Assembly (NCBI GenBank): GCA_905221615.1
Contig: CAJNDT010000334.1
Coordinates: 80,001 to 144,000, forward strand
Source of the DNA: Symbiodinium sp. CCMP2592
Taxonomy: Eukaryota > Sar > Dinophyceae > Suessiales > Symbiodiniaceae
Reading direction: 5' to 3'
Length of the DNA stretch: 64,000 nucleotides
Under the pieces are notes generated by a model. The model was not told where the DNA came from. It saw only the letters and a list, made by a program, of their open reading frames with translations, and did not search any database. Made by a program: the position numbers and the translations under genes. Positions 1-9,545 of this stretch are shown here, in pieces. The number at the start of each line of letters is the position of its first letter. The first letter of the stretch is position 1.

Positions 1-1
1 A

Positions 2-2701
2 GACCTCGATGAGCATAGCCTCGAAAGCCTAGCTGCTAGGGTATGTTTTCGCCCGAGCTCCCTCCGATACAGGGATGGGCCTGAGATCAAATCCCTCATT
101 GCAGCCCGTAGACGGGCCACAGGGGCTGAGGCCCGGAGGCTAGCGCACAATATTGCTACTGCCAGATCTATCGCCAAGAAGTCCTGGTTCTCGACTCTTC
201 TTGAAAGGGGATCAAAAGGAGACTACCACGCGGTGTCATTCTTCAAACGAAGGCAGAGTACTAAGGCCGCCCAGGGAGGCTACATGATGCGCGCAGGTGG
301 CGAGCTTAAAGCTTCCCAGGACCTCAAACTTTTCTACAAGTCTAAGTACACACCTGCAGACCTCCGTCCCCGGGACCTCCCCCTTATGATGTACCGGGAG
401 GCCGTTGGTGAGCTTCCTAACGCCGTGCCCTTCTCCACTAAGGAACTCCAGGACGTCCTTGGAACAACTAAGGCTGGTAAGAGCAGTGGAGCCGACAGGG
501 TACCGTATGAACTCATGTTCTCCATCCTCCAGTCTCCCCTCGAAGCAAGTTTTCGTCACTTCTTTAATTCAGTTCTGCAAGGTTCCAGGCCCATTCCGGA
601 GTCCTGGCTCAGGTCACAAGTTGTTTTTTTGCCTAAAACCAAAACTCCCTGCAAGCCTAAGGATCTGCGCCCTATCGTTCTCTCCTCCACTCCAGGCAAA
701 CTCTTCACTAAACTTCTCCTTTGTCGTCTCCGCCTCCTTTTCCCTCCCATGAAGTCCTGCCAGCTTTCAGGCGCACCGGGGGCCCAGAGCCTTGATGGCT
801 CCCTTGCCCTACAGCACGCTGTCAGGCAATCACAACAGTGGCAATTGCCGCTCTATGCAGTCAAACTAGATATAGCCCAAGCCTTTGATACCCTATCGCA
901 CGAAGCCGTGAGCCGCTTCCTGTTGACCTTGGGCCCCTCTGTTGAAGCCTATTTACTCCTGGCTATAATTTGTAATTCGATTGCAAGCCTCTCCATGGGG
1001 TCCGAACATTGGTGCCAGGACCTGCTGCAAGGGGTCAAACAAGGTTCTTCCTACTCCGCCGAAATATTCGCCAGAGTATTAGACCATTTCGTGTCACCCC
1101 TTCTACACCGTTGGAGAGACAAGTTTCCTACATGGCTTCAGGATGCAAGAGGGGTAATGATGCACGCCATCTTATACGCTGATGACATTGTGCTATTGTG
1201 CCCCTCGCGCGAAGCTGCCCTGGGTATGCTGGCGGACATTCGCTCGACCCTCCGAGCGATTGGGCTCCACCTAGCATTAGATAAGTGTCAGTTCATATGC
1301 ACACCCGGGCAGAACACATCGCCTCTCCTTCCGGACGGCTTTCCTTCTGAGCTAGCGATCAAGCACACCGAGGCCTTCCTGTACTTGGGTATCATGATAG
1401 GTTTCAGGCTCTCTTGCGCCACTGTGCTCTCCAGGCGACTTGCTGCTGCTACAGGAGCCTTTTGGGCCCATAGTGGCTTCCTATGTAGAGGCTCTTCCCC
1501 CCTACAGAAACGCCTTCACCTCTTTGACGCTTTTGTCACGAACAAATGGAAGTGGATGGCAGCAGCAGTGCGGCCCATCACTGAGGTTTCTCGGTCATTG
1601 GACGTCTTGCAGACCACTCTAGTTTCTTCGATGCTGCGGCCCGCGTACGATCCCTTGCAGCCTAAGCTAGACAATTGGGTTTGTCGACGTCGTGCCACCA
1701 GGATGGCCATGCAAGCTTGTGGCCACGTTCGTTGGGCTATCGGGCAGGCGTCGTGTTTTCTTCGGTATTGGGGCCACGCAGCCCGCCATAGCATCTTCGA
1801 TTGGCGTCCAATTACTAGAGTAATTCAGTTCCGAGACGCAGATTGGCTGCTTACCAGGGATTCTACCCGCAGGCGCCGTGGTCGATGGCCAGATTCCGTT
1901 CGATGGATACAGCTCGCATGGGAGTCTCTTGATCGTTTAGGCAACTGGGTTCCGCAAGCTGCCGATAGAGACGGTTGGAAGTGTTTCGTTTCGGAATGGA
2001 TTGCGAAACGCTTTGAGCACTCCTCTGGTTTCTTTCAGCATTTGGAGTTGGTGGAGTTGCTGGGTCGATCTCTTCTTCAGATTGGCGACAGGTTCTACCT
2101 TCTCCCTCTGCGACATTTGCCAGTCGAAAGCCCATACGAGGTATCATACAGATTTGTCCCTGGGCCCACATACGAACTCTCACAAGCTGTTTTTAGGGTC
2201 TCCGGCGGCGGGAGTTCTTGTAAGTACCAGGGTGGGGGGGGGATTGCGATCCTCCCCCCCTACGGACTTTTCCCTGAGGACCTAATCATCGTCTGCCTGC
2301 CCATCAGCAACAGGTGCACGAATATTCGTGCGGAGCTAGTCGCAGCAGCGTATGGACTCAGGATCTGCGCCAAACTTCGGTCAGATTTCCCAGGCCACCA
2401 AATAGAGTTCCAGAGCGACTCCTTGCATGTGCTTCAGATTCTCTCGGACTCGATAGTTACAACAACGAACCTCCCCGAAGTCTGCATGCTGAAAGCCGCT
2501 TGGGAACCTGTTAAGGAATTTCTGAAGGTGTCCCACGTGCGGGCACACACAGGAGACCCCCTGAACGAAGTCGCCGACAGCGCGGCCAAACAGGCTGCCA
2601 CCTTCTCCCACGACAAGGCACTGTACCGCTCGTGGGATTATCGACTCAGCAAATTTGTGTCAGTACGACAGGACCCTCTTTCAGCCAAAGCATGGTGGTG
2701 A
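2..2701 (+). CDS. LINE-type ORF2 fragment: reverse transcriptase plus RNase H (5' end outside window)
   Basis: The frame is open from base 2 with no stop, so the start and any upstream endonuclease domain lie outside the window. The reverse transcriptase has fingers/palm motifs such as PKDLRPI near 660, motif A LDIAQAFD near 870, and the catalytic YADD at about 1175-1186, followed by a thumb region. After a linker with several Trp/Arg motifs there is an RNase H-like domain at about 2190-2620 with RAEL, QSDS and HVRAHTGDPLNEVAD; the first catalytic Asp of RNase H is not evident (a Gly-rich stretch with a run of eight G at about 2230 sits there). The frame ends at TGA 2699. Family knowledge: such proteins carry out target-primed reverse transcription of non-LTR retrotransposons. 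No frameshift is seen, so the copy may be young. Co-oriented ORFs follow. Confidence 0.9.
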   Translation, partial: DLDEHSLESLAARVCFRPSSLRYRDGPEIKSLIAARRRATGAEARRLAHNIATARSIAKKSWFSTLLERGSKGDYHAVSFFKRRQSTKAAQGGYMMRAGGELKASQDLKLFYKSKYTPADLRPRDLPLMMYREAVGELPNAVPFSTKELQDVLGTTKAGKSSGADRVPYELMFSILQSPLEASFRHFFNSVLQGSRPIPESWLRSQVVFLPKTKTPCKPKDLRPIVLSSTPGKLFTKLLLCRLRLLFPPMKSCQLSGAPGAQSLDGSLALQHAVRQSQQWQLPLYAVKLDIAQAFDTLSHEAVSRFLLTLGPSVEAYLLLAIICNSIASLSMGSEHWCQDLLQGVKQGSSYSAEIFARVLDHFVSPLLHRWRDKFPTWLQDARGVMMHAILYADDIVLLCPSREAALGMLADIRSTLRAIGLHLALDKCQFICTPGQNTSPLLPDGFPSELAIKHTEAFLYLGIMIGFRLSCATVLSRRLAAATGAFWAHSGFLCRGSSPLQKRLHLFDAFVTNKWKWMAAAVRPITEVSRSLDVLQTTLVSSMLRPAYDPLQPKLDNWVCRRRATRMAMQACGHVRWAIGQASCFLRYWGHAARHSIFDWRPITRVIQFRDADWLLTRDSTRRRRGRWPDSVRWIQLAWESLDRLGNWVPQAADRDGWKCFVSEWIAKRFEHSSGFFQHLELVELLGRSLLQIGDRFYLLPLRHLPVESPYEVSYRFVPGPTYELSQAVFRVSGGGSSCKYQGGGGIAILPPYGLFPEDLIIVCLPISNRCTNIRAELVAAAYGLRICAKLRSDFPGHQIEFQSDSLHVLQILSDSIVTTTNLPEVCMLKAAWEPVKEFLKVSHVRAHTGDPLNEVADSAAKQAATFSHDKALYRSWDYRLSKFVSVRQDPLSAKAWW

Positions 2702-2932
2702 AGGTTCTGATTGGTTGTTTTCAGTCGTTTTGGGGGATTTTTTAGACTTTGGCATTTTGCCAGACTTATTGCATGTTTTACCACTGCATTTCACTGCATT
2801 TCCCTAATTCCTCGTTTTTTGAGGCGGGCATTACCTGCATGTTAACCCGCATTGTTGGAGGTTACCAGTCAAGTCACTCCTGTTACACCCACTTGCATGT
2901 GTCCCCTCCCTAACTTTCACACCCCACGTACC
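2702..2932 (+). other. Spacer between reverse transcriptase and next ORF
   Basis: T-rich, non-coding. It contains one CCTAATTCC motif near 2804 of the kind found in all later spacers of this cassette, then a short T-run and GAGGCGGG. It could be the 3' UTR of the retrotransposon or the leader of the next ORF. Confidence 0.4.
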
Positions 2933-4000
2933 ATGGCCTTTCTCAGTTGTACTTTCGATACTGCCTTCCTTTATCAGTCTTTCCTCTACAGCAGTGCGTC
3001 ACCACTCGAGCCCCAGGAGTACTCTAACTACGCCGCCATGGCTGCTATGACCTGCTCCAACATGGAAGGGGGGGGGCAGGACGGACACTTTTTTCCTGCC
3101 CTCTACTCGCCGGATGCCCGAATGCTGACTATGCTCACTCTGGCAGTGGTTGCTCTTGTGTGTGTGTGCACCCGCTACTCCTGCCTCCTGCAGCGGATGG
3201 ATCTGCAGATGAGCAGTCTGTTAGAACAGCAGGCTCTTTTGATCACGAGGATGCAAAGCCTTCAGACGCCGGTTTTGGTGCCGGCACCAGGTGTTTTCCC
3301 CGACAGTCTCAAAGAGCAAGTTTTCGAGGCCACGCAAGGCTTGCGCAAGCAGAACAGAGACCTGCAGGCTTTGGTGCTACGAGTCCAGGGGCATGTCGAG
3401 ACTCGCCTGGCCGAAGTGGAAAGGAAAATGAGCTCTTTATGCAGGGCTGTCAAGCACGTCGACGACATGTACAACGAAGTCGTCACCGTGGTCACACAGA
3501 TAGCTGATGTTCTGGATGATGTCATGACCAAGGAGGAGAGTCTGTATCAACGCCATACTGCCAGTGTGGCCGGGGGCCTACAAAGACTGGAGCAAGTTGT
3601 GCGCCAAACCCGACAATCTGGCCCGGCACAAACAGACGTCACACATACCTCCTTCCTGGCTGACATTTTTGCACTCCAGCAACACATCCAGTCAAACATG
3701 GCTACTGATGTCCTACCAGCACTCCGCTATATCGCGGACCACATGGCGCTCCGGGACTCCGACGGCACCAACATGCTTCGTCAGGCACTGGAAACACTCT
3801 CTGGAGTGGAATCGCACGTTGTTCAACTTTATCCTGTTTTCGAGCGACTGGAGAGGACCATACTAGCCGATCGATCCGGCAGCATTGACGACTCTGCAAC
3901 TCCCGAGGCGACCCTGCATCATGCAGAACTGCCACTCCCGCGAAGCCATGAGCTCGTCCTCGATGACGGCACTTGTATCACCATTGCACCTGACCTGTAA
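2933..4000 (+). CDS. Membrane-anchored coiled-coil protein of the retroelement cassette
   Basis: The ATG at 2933 lies in ACCATGG context and is preferred over the longer non-ATG frame that opens at 2852; the product is about 355 residues. It has one hydrophobic segment encoded at about 3121-3190 (LTLAVVALVCVC), then a long helical region rich in Leu/Gln/Glu with heptad-like spacing (3190-3900), and ends with an acidic tail. No enzyme motif is visible. Order and orientation match the reverse transcriptase upstream and a similar TM-plus-coiled-coil ORF downstream, so a structural (ORF1-like) role is possible but is inference only. Confidence 0.6.
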   Translation: MAFLSCTFDTAFLYQSFLYSSASPLEPQEYSNYAAMAAMTCSNMEGGGQDGHFFPALYSPDARMLTMLTLAVVALVCVCTRYSCLLQRMDLQMSSLLEQQALLITRMQSLQTPVLVPAPGVFPDSLKEQVFEATQGLRKQNRDLQALVLRVQGHVETRLAEVERKMSSLCRAVKHVDDMYNEVVTVVTQIADVLDDVMTKEESLYQRHTASVAGGLQRLEQVVRQTRQSGPAQTDVTHTSFLADIFALQQHIQSNMATDVLPALRYIADHMALRDSDGTNMLRQALETLSGVESHVVQLYPVFERLERTILADRSGSIDDSATPEATLHHAELPLPRSHELVLDDGTCITIAPDL

Positions 4001-4715
4001 TGCATCTGCATGCCCATAATTTCAATCTCCACTCATAATTCATAATTTGTAATATAAAGGATCCAGTTGCGACGCACAAACCACGACCGTTTGCACGGAC
4101 TGCATGGCCGCCCTAGGATAACCCGACGTGAACTCCCACTTTATTGACCTATCCCTACGACTGCCCCTGCCCCTAGGTCTATATGCCCTGACGCTTCTCC
4201 CAAAGCTTCAGTACCTCACTGGTTCCTGTAATCCAGCTGGCCTCCTATTACTTGTCTCAGCTAAAACCGCCGACCCGGCAGTGCATACATTGTACGGCTT
4301 GCATAGTTTTGTGAGCGCACTGCAACCTGTGTATATCGACATAAGAAGCTACACTACAAAGTTTTCGATTCTGCCAGGGATTACACTTCTCCGGCCCAGA
4401 CCGGGATCCTTGTACCCCGGTTTGCCTCCCTTGCCCTCCTCCGACTGTCTCCCTTCTCAGAACCCAAGCCCCAACTACCTGCTTCACAATTGTAAGACGA
4501 GTAACTTTTCCCCACCACTGGCGTTGTCTCGTGGCCTAGCTTTTTTGTTTGCTTTCGTAGTGCATCGTAATCCTTCCTGACGTTTGAGTCCTGAACCTCA
4601 TGTTACCCGAGTCTTAACTGATGGTGTGCCGTTTTGTATAGGACTCAGACTCAATGCGACGCAGCCTTTGTGCCGACCCGAGAACTCTCAGGTACTCTCC
4701 ATATCCCTTGCTGCC
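4001..4715 (+). other. Spacer with TAATT motifs
   Basis: Non-coding by base use. At 4017-4060 there is a cluster of AATT/TAATT motifs (CATAATT repeated, TTGTAAT) resembling those at 6170-6220 and 7780-7905. A 150-codon open frame at 4128-4580 has no recognisable protein character and is not called. Confidence 0.4.
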
Positions 4716-5510
4716 ATGGTCGCACTCGCTCTGCAACTGAGCCAAGTGATGCCGTGGCTCCAGCACGCGGCAGCTTTTGCTCCCTATGTGCTCTTCCTGA
4801 TCCTCCTGGCAGCCTACATGCAGTACACCTTTGAGTGCACCTTCAAGCTCTTTGAACGCCGCCTCCAGATACAGATGGAAGCCAAGCTGGATGGACAGTG
4901 GGAGAAGGTCCGCGCCACACTCGATGATGTACAGAACCAGGTGAAGCACCTCGCCGAGTCCACGGTGCCCTCGCTGCTCTCGGAAGCTAGCTTGCAACGA
5001 CTGCTCGACAACCTCGAGCAAACACTGGCAGGACTCGCGCGCCAACACAACCAGATCCTCCAGGACAAGCTGGACGATCATGCAAAGCCGGCCACCTTGC
5101 TTACAAATTCGATGCATGTGATCAAAGGGATCTTGCATGGACCCACTGATGAACAGTCTCCGCTCACTCAGCTCCGGAAGCTTTTTCTCAGCTTACAGCC
5201 GACAAAATTGCTGAACCAGGCTTCCATCACGCAGGGCGCCCTTGACGATTTACAAGGCTCACTGCAGCAATGGCTCGAGGGGGAGCTAGTCTCCCGGGTG
5301 ACCACGGTCATTGATTTACAGACCAAGATCCAAGTGGAGCTCGCTACCCTTGTGGATTCCTGCGGCCCCGATTGGACCGCCCAGGTGATGACCACCTTGC
5401 AAGAGCTCCAGGCCTCCCTCGCTAGCGCAGTGGACTCGAGAATGGAGCTATCAAGCCAACTTCACGCTGTCATGAACCATGTTGAAGCAGGCGTGCTCCC
5501 TGGTCACTAA
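4716..5510 (+). CDS. Second TM plus coiled-coil ORF of the cassette
   Basis: The ATG at 4716 has GCCATGG context; the open frame reaches back to 4584 without a better start. The product (about 264 residues) begins with a hydrophobic segment (YVLFLILLAAYM, about 4785-4825) and continues as a long amphipathic helix rich in Leu, Gln and Asp. It is built like the protein at 2933-4000, suggesting an ancient duplication within the cassette. It stops at 5510 inside an apparently continuing coiled coil, and the next ORF overlaps it in another frame. Confidence 0.6.
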   Translation: MVALALQLSQVMPWLQHAAAFAPYVLFLILLAAYMQYTFECTFKLFERRLQIQMEAKLDGQWEKVRATLDDVQNQVKHLAESTVPSLLSEASLQRLLDNLEQTLAGLARQHNQILQDKLDDHAKPATLLTNSMHVIKGILHGPTDEQSPLTQLRKLFLSLQPTKLLNQASITQGALDDLQGSLQQWLEGELVSRVTTVIDLQTKIQVELATLVDSCGPDWTAQVMTTLQELQASLASAVDSRMELSSQLHAVMNHVEAGVLPGH

Positions 5511-6075
5511 CTTCCGCAACGAGGCCATGCCGTCCCTGCACCAGGTGCAAGGCATCGGCAACACGCAATGGGGCCAAGCCGACGTCCTCAATGCGATTCA
5601 GGACATCACCGGCTCCATTGACGAGAAGATGAAACGTCACAGCGAGAGTGTCAAGGCAATCCAAGGCCAGCTCGAGAAGATTGCGGTTCGCCTGACTCCG
5701 CCGATGCCTACTAAAGCCCCTCCTCCACCCACGCCGGGGTCTACTACAACCACAGCACCGACTACGGCACCGTCAGGACCGGCTTCTTCACAGCCTGCAT
5801 CGACTCCCGCTTCCAGCGCCACGCCGCCAATGCCGGCGCAGGCGCCGCAAACTTTCTCGCCTCCTACGACCGCTGAGCCGGGTTCTAGCACAGCTCCGAT
5901 CCTACGACTACATGAGAACATGCCGGCGCGGCAACAGGTTCAGCTGTTTGGGAACATGAGCAATCCCCCTAGGTGGGGCATGGGCCCACCAGCTTATTTA
6001 GACCCTCGCGCCCAGGATGCTCTAAACCTTATGGCTAGCTTGCTCGGTGGTGCTATGCAATACCCACCACAGTAG
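5479..6075 (+). CDS. Overlapping ORF: coiled coil with Pro/Thr-rich tail
   Basis: This frame begins at an ATG (ACCATG context) 32 bases inside the end of the previous ORF, in a different frame. It continues helical, coiled-coil-like sequence for about 70 residues and then becomes Pro/Thr/Ala-rich (5695-5900) before a short terminal segment with RQQVQLFGNM. Either the two ORFs are one protein broken by a single frameshift, or this is a separately initiated or frameshift-expressed product. No stop interrupts it. Confidence 0.55.
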   Translation: MLKQACSLVTNFRNEAMPSLHQVQGIGNTQWGQADVLNAIQDITGSIDEKMKRHSESVKAIQGQLEKIAVRLTPPMPTKAPPPPTPGSTTTTAPTTAPSGPASSQPASTPASSATPPMPAQAPQTFSPPTTAEPGSSTAPILRLHENMPARQQVQLFGNMSNPPRWGMGPPAYLDPRAQDALNLMASLLGGAMQYPPQ

Positions 6076-6634
6076 TTGCCTCTCTGCTGACAGTCTTATT
6101 TCACTACCTGCTTTGCTTCTCACTGTCGTCCTTCGTGTGCTTTCTCGACGTTGCAGGTGCACCACGTAATTCCTTTGCATGTTCACCGCGTAATTCATTG
6201 TAATTTGTAATCCGTAATGACAAATGGCCGCCGACTGCTGCGTGTGCTGCGAAAAAGCCTGAGTGCTCAGAGCAATGCCTACGAACCTCGACTTTTCCTT
6301 TAGCCACACCCCCACGCCTTAGTCCTAATTTCCCACTCCCCCCTTCATCTATCGACCTATATCTAGATCGTGTCTTTCACCCCTGCTTAACCCCTTTGAA
6401 TTCGGTACCCGAAGACTAGTGATTCTTAGCTCCTTTTGAGACCTTAACTGCTCAGACTAGCACCTTTTAGCAATCCCTCCTACATACTCGAACCTACCCC
6501 AACACCCAAAAGCAGACTTGCCCAAAACAAAAAAAACATGAAGCCAGTCGCCAAAGCACCCACACCCAGGTACCCCACCGACATCCCTTGCTCCTGCAGC
6601 TCAGGCTCTATAGCACCTGACTCCTTGCCTGACC
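6076..6634 (+). other. Spacer with TAATT motifs
   Basis: Non-coding; TAATTCC, GTAATTC and TTGTAATCC cluster at 6165-6220. The rest is C-rich and featureless up to the start codon at 6635. Confidence 0.4.
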
Positions 6635-7714
6635 ATGGAACCCTTTGCTGAAACACAGGATGACTCCGCCTCATGGCCTCCCTCTGACCCTGCCTTAGCC
6701 GATACCCTTGACCCCTCCGCTCAGGACGCAGGCAATGCCGCTAACCCGGCCAACGAAGCACAATCCTCCCAGGACCTACGCCATCTGGCGACCGACCAGG
6801 ACTTAACTCCTGACTCACAGTCTCCTCCCAAAAAGCAAAAGTACCCGAACCCCCGAGCAAACGATCCGGAATCTCCTGACGACATAGAGTTCGCTCCCAC
6901 CAACAAATCCCTAGAAGCCCTCTCCGAAAGCTTCATCCTAAACCACCTTACCCTCAACTTGGAGGACCGCTGCTTGGCTCTTGCGCAGATTTCGGATTCG
7001 GTTCCTAAGAAGTTTTGGGATTTGGACGAGGGTGAGAACAGATTTTTGCTGTTGGGACAGACTACCCGACTTTCTAACACCCTGACACGCCTTACGGATT
7101 CACACCCAGGTTTCACACAGGCTGTCTGTGCTTTCGTTCGATCAGTTCAGCCGGAAGAGGTCCCATTTACTTCGGCTTCCATCAGGCTTGGCCCTGGTAA
7201 ACCGTGCCACACAGACGATCGTAACTCTTGGGCCCCCTCACTGCTCATCGGACTCTCTCACTATACAAACGGACGAATCTGGATCGAAAATCCATCAGGC
7301 TCCGTTGAAGGTTGGAGACCCGGCACTGAGGACGTCCGACTTGGCACTTTCGTCAACGTCCTACATAAGCCATGTCTTTTTAGTTCCAGACTTCTGCTTC
7401 ATGGCACGGAACGCTGGCACGGCGATGAACGCCGCATCCTAACAGCCTGGGCCCCTCAACTTGCAACCCAGAATCACATGTACTTCAATACTACTTTGGC
7501 GCTCATGGGGTTCAGGCCTCCCGCCTCCTCGCATGAACTGAACAGCTACAGGCTCTCGGTTTACTATGGGGAATATGCGGTGAAACAAACCAAACTCCCC
7601 GCCATGTTTGCCCGAGACCGCCAACAGGAAGATGCGGTCTCATCACAGGACGCCAATTTCGAGATCTCGGATGAGGAAGGCGACGAGTCCATCCCGGAGC
7701 TCGTCTTTACATGA
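6635..7714 (+). CDS. Probable 2-oxoglutarate/Fe(II) dioxygenase-like protein (359 aa)
   Basis: Starts at ACCATGG (6635). The first ~95 residues are acidic, Ser/Pro-rich and low complexity. The C-terminal half resembles a double-stranded beta-helix dioxygenase: a candidate iron-binding HTD (H192, D194) followed by N197, then a GRIWIE strand (about 213-218), a distal candidate H256 (LLLHGTERWHGDERR; H262 is an alternative) and Arg 266/267 that could bind 2-oxoglutarate. This spacing of HxD...H...R is typical of AlkB/TET-like 2OG enzymes; exact subfamily and substrate cannot be told. Its place among retroelement ORFs suggests a nucleic-acid or host-interaction role, which is inference. The C-terminus is acidic. 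Confidence 0.5.
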   Translation: MEPFAETQDDSASWPPSDPALADTLDPSAQDAGNAANPANEAQSSQDLRHLATDQDLTPDSQSPPKKQKYPNPRANDPESPDDIEFAPTNKSLEALSESFILNHLTLNLEDRCLALAQISDSVPKKFWDLDEGENRFLLLGQTTRLSNTLTRLTDSHPGFTQAVCAFVRSVQPEEVPFTSASIRLGPGKPCHTDDRNSWAPSLLIGLSHYTNGRIWIENPSGSVEGWRPGTEDVRLGTFVNVLHKPCLFSSRLLLHGTERWHGDERRILTAWAPQLATQNHMYFNTTLALMGFRPPASSHELNSYRLSVYYGEYAVKQTKLPAMFARDRQQEDAVSSQDANFEISDEEGDESIPELVFT

Positions 7715-8054
7715 TTTCCTGGTCTCCCTCCGGAGCCGATACAAGGGGTGCAAGATCCCTTTCCGGCTCCTGAGCAGCCCCTTAATTGAGCCTCTAATTC
7801 GTGCGTTTACGGTCCCTGCATCTCTAATTCCTCTCGCGTCGTCTAATTGACACTCGTTGCGCCACAGGTCCCTCGTCTAATTCCCTAATTCGTTAATTAC
7901 CTAATTCCTGTCTGCAAGCCTGCAAGCCCCACAAAAAAAAGATCCGAACAAGTCAGTACCCCTTTCTCTCCCTCGCTTTTCACTTCCCTCATCTCCTCTT
8001 CTCCACTCTTCACAATCATTCTTTCGCATACTCCGCTAGTCAATCGGTGCCGCC
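7715..8054 (+). other. Spacer densely packed with TAATT motifs
   Basis: At least eight AATT motifs (CTAATTCC, TTAATTGAG, GTCTAATTGA, TTAATTACC) lie between 7780 and 7910, the densest cluster of this cassette. No coding potential seen. Confidence 0.45.
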
Positions 8055-8520
8055 ATGGACTCGTCATTCTGGCAGAGGATCCTATGATACATACGCTGCC
8101 TTTCTCTGATTCCTGAGTGCTGCCAACCCCTCTGCACCTGACGACGATTTGGTTGCTGGCCCTACTACGGCCTTTGCAAGCAAAGGGCTCCTCAGCGACT
8201 CGACAGGCCAACATCACGATGCCCTGGACTACCTTGGCTCATATATGATGACGATCATACCTGCGATTTTTCCTGGGGAACCATGTCGAAGCCAAGTTCT
8301 GGCCATTCTGGACTTCATAACACAGAGGCACTGCACAACCTGGGCTGGCTACACACTGAGGGTCCTCGCTACCTACCACTACTACTTCGGCGATTACGCA
8401 GACATGCTTTGCTCCAACCTGAGGACCAACCCGACAATTGGGGTTAACATCCTGTCTGAGGTATGCGCGAGGCTGTTAGTTGGCAGTTATGATTCCGGGT
8501 GCATTCAGCTCGGCTGTTGA
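8055..8520 (+). pseudogene. Broken ORF at end of cassette
   Basis: An ATG in GCCATGG context at 8055 opens a short frame that stops at 8087. Another frame then carries a longer coherent product: it reads SYDTYAAFL, a TGA stop (8107-8109), and then about 137 codons to the stop at 8520, including AILDFITQRH and VLATYHYYFGDY. The pattern (good start, one frameshift, one in-frame stop) suggests a decayed fifth ORF. Function not recognised. Confidence 0.4.
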
Positions 8521-9330
8521 CAAACATTGTCCTGGCGCCTACTGCTGCAAGCCATCGTAGCTGTGGCTACTCCGTGCTGGCGCCAAGCTATGCGCTCAAA
8601 TGGCTGATGCTATCTGGTGACTCCACGGCTTGAGATTTTGCTGCAGCTCTGGACCCTCTCTCTGTCACGATCTGGGGGTAGCCAATGTGGGTGTGCGGAC
8701 CATGCTGCCGAGCTGCAGAGACTGACCGCCGAAACTGAGCACCTGAGAGGTCAGCCTGAGCGATGGTTAGTTGTGAGTGAAGCAGATCCTCAAACTGATG
8801 CACTCGGCAGCGTTATGTTTTTCATTTCTGTCTTAGTATAAGCTACTCTTGTCATACTCGTGCCGAGTTGCACGTTTTAATTGGCACTCCTTGTGCCTGC
8901 CCCCTGTAATTAGTAATTGGGCCTTTCCTGCGAGGTTTTGTCTTTGGGTTTCCTAGCTTGTCTTTATCACTCTTTGTTAGTCTGGTGTTTCTTGGTATCT
9001 ATTTAGTTGCTCACAGACCCGATACTGCCCGATGCCTTTGACCTAATGTATCTCCACTCAGGTCTTGTACAAAGCCAAGCCCTTTCCAGGATACTGCAAG
9101 CCACACCGGTTTCGTAGGGGGTCGTTGGGGCTACCGTGGCTTGCTTTCTTGGTGAGTGCTAGGTCTCCGAGGTCCGGCGATGATACGCATGCACTTTCTG
9201 TATGTTTGTCAGTTGTTTCTGGGCGTGTCGAAGTTGTATGCGTATTTTCCCTGGGATCTCAGCTTCAATCTCACGAGTTCTGACGAGTTCCCTGCGGTGC
9301 GACTTGTTTCAGCTGGGCGGGTGGCAAAAA
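8521..9330. other. No gene recognised; probable tail of retroelement
   Basis: A 74-codon open frame at 8617-8841 may be more decayed cassette sequence. A last TAATT pair (GTAATTAGTAATTGG) is at about 8906. After about 9000 the TAATT-type sequence ends, so the 3' limit of the cassette may be near 8900-9060. Confidence 0.3.
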
Positions 9331-9334
9331 TTAT

Positions 9335-9530
9335 ACATAATAAGTATGTATGTATATATCTGTATGTATTCAGTACACCTGCAGACACACAAGAAATACA
9401 TCTATGCATGTAAGTTGGTGCGCAAGTATGTATGTAAGCCTGTCTGTCTGTCTGTCGGTCCGTCCGTATGTATGAATGTATGTATGTTGTATACATATAT
9501 ATGTATATGTATATACACATGGTTGTGCTG
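9335..9530. repeat. Tetranucleotide microsatellites (GTAT)n, (TGTC)n
   Basis: Imperfect runs of GTATGTAT, a short run of TGTCTGTC with GTCC variants at 9437-9465, and a TATA/TGTA run at 9480-9520. All long open frames here are repeat artefacts. Confidence 0.85.
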
Positions 9531-9545
9531 TAGGCGTTCTGGGGC

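Noticed and set aside
4128-4580. 150-codon open frame between cassette ORFs
   Set aside because: No start in good context and no protein-like features; the region has spacer motifs.
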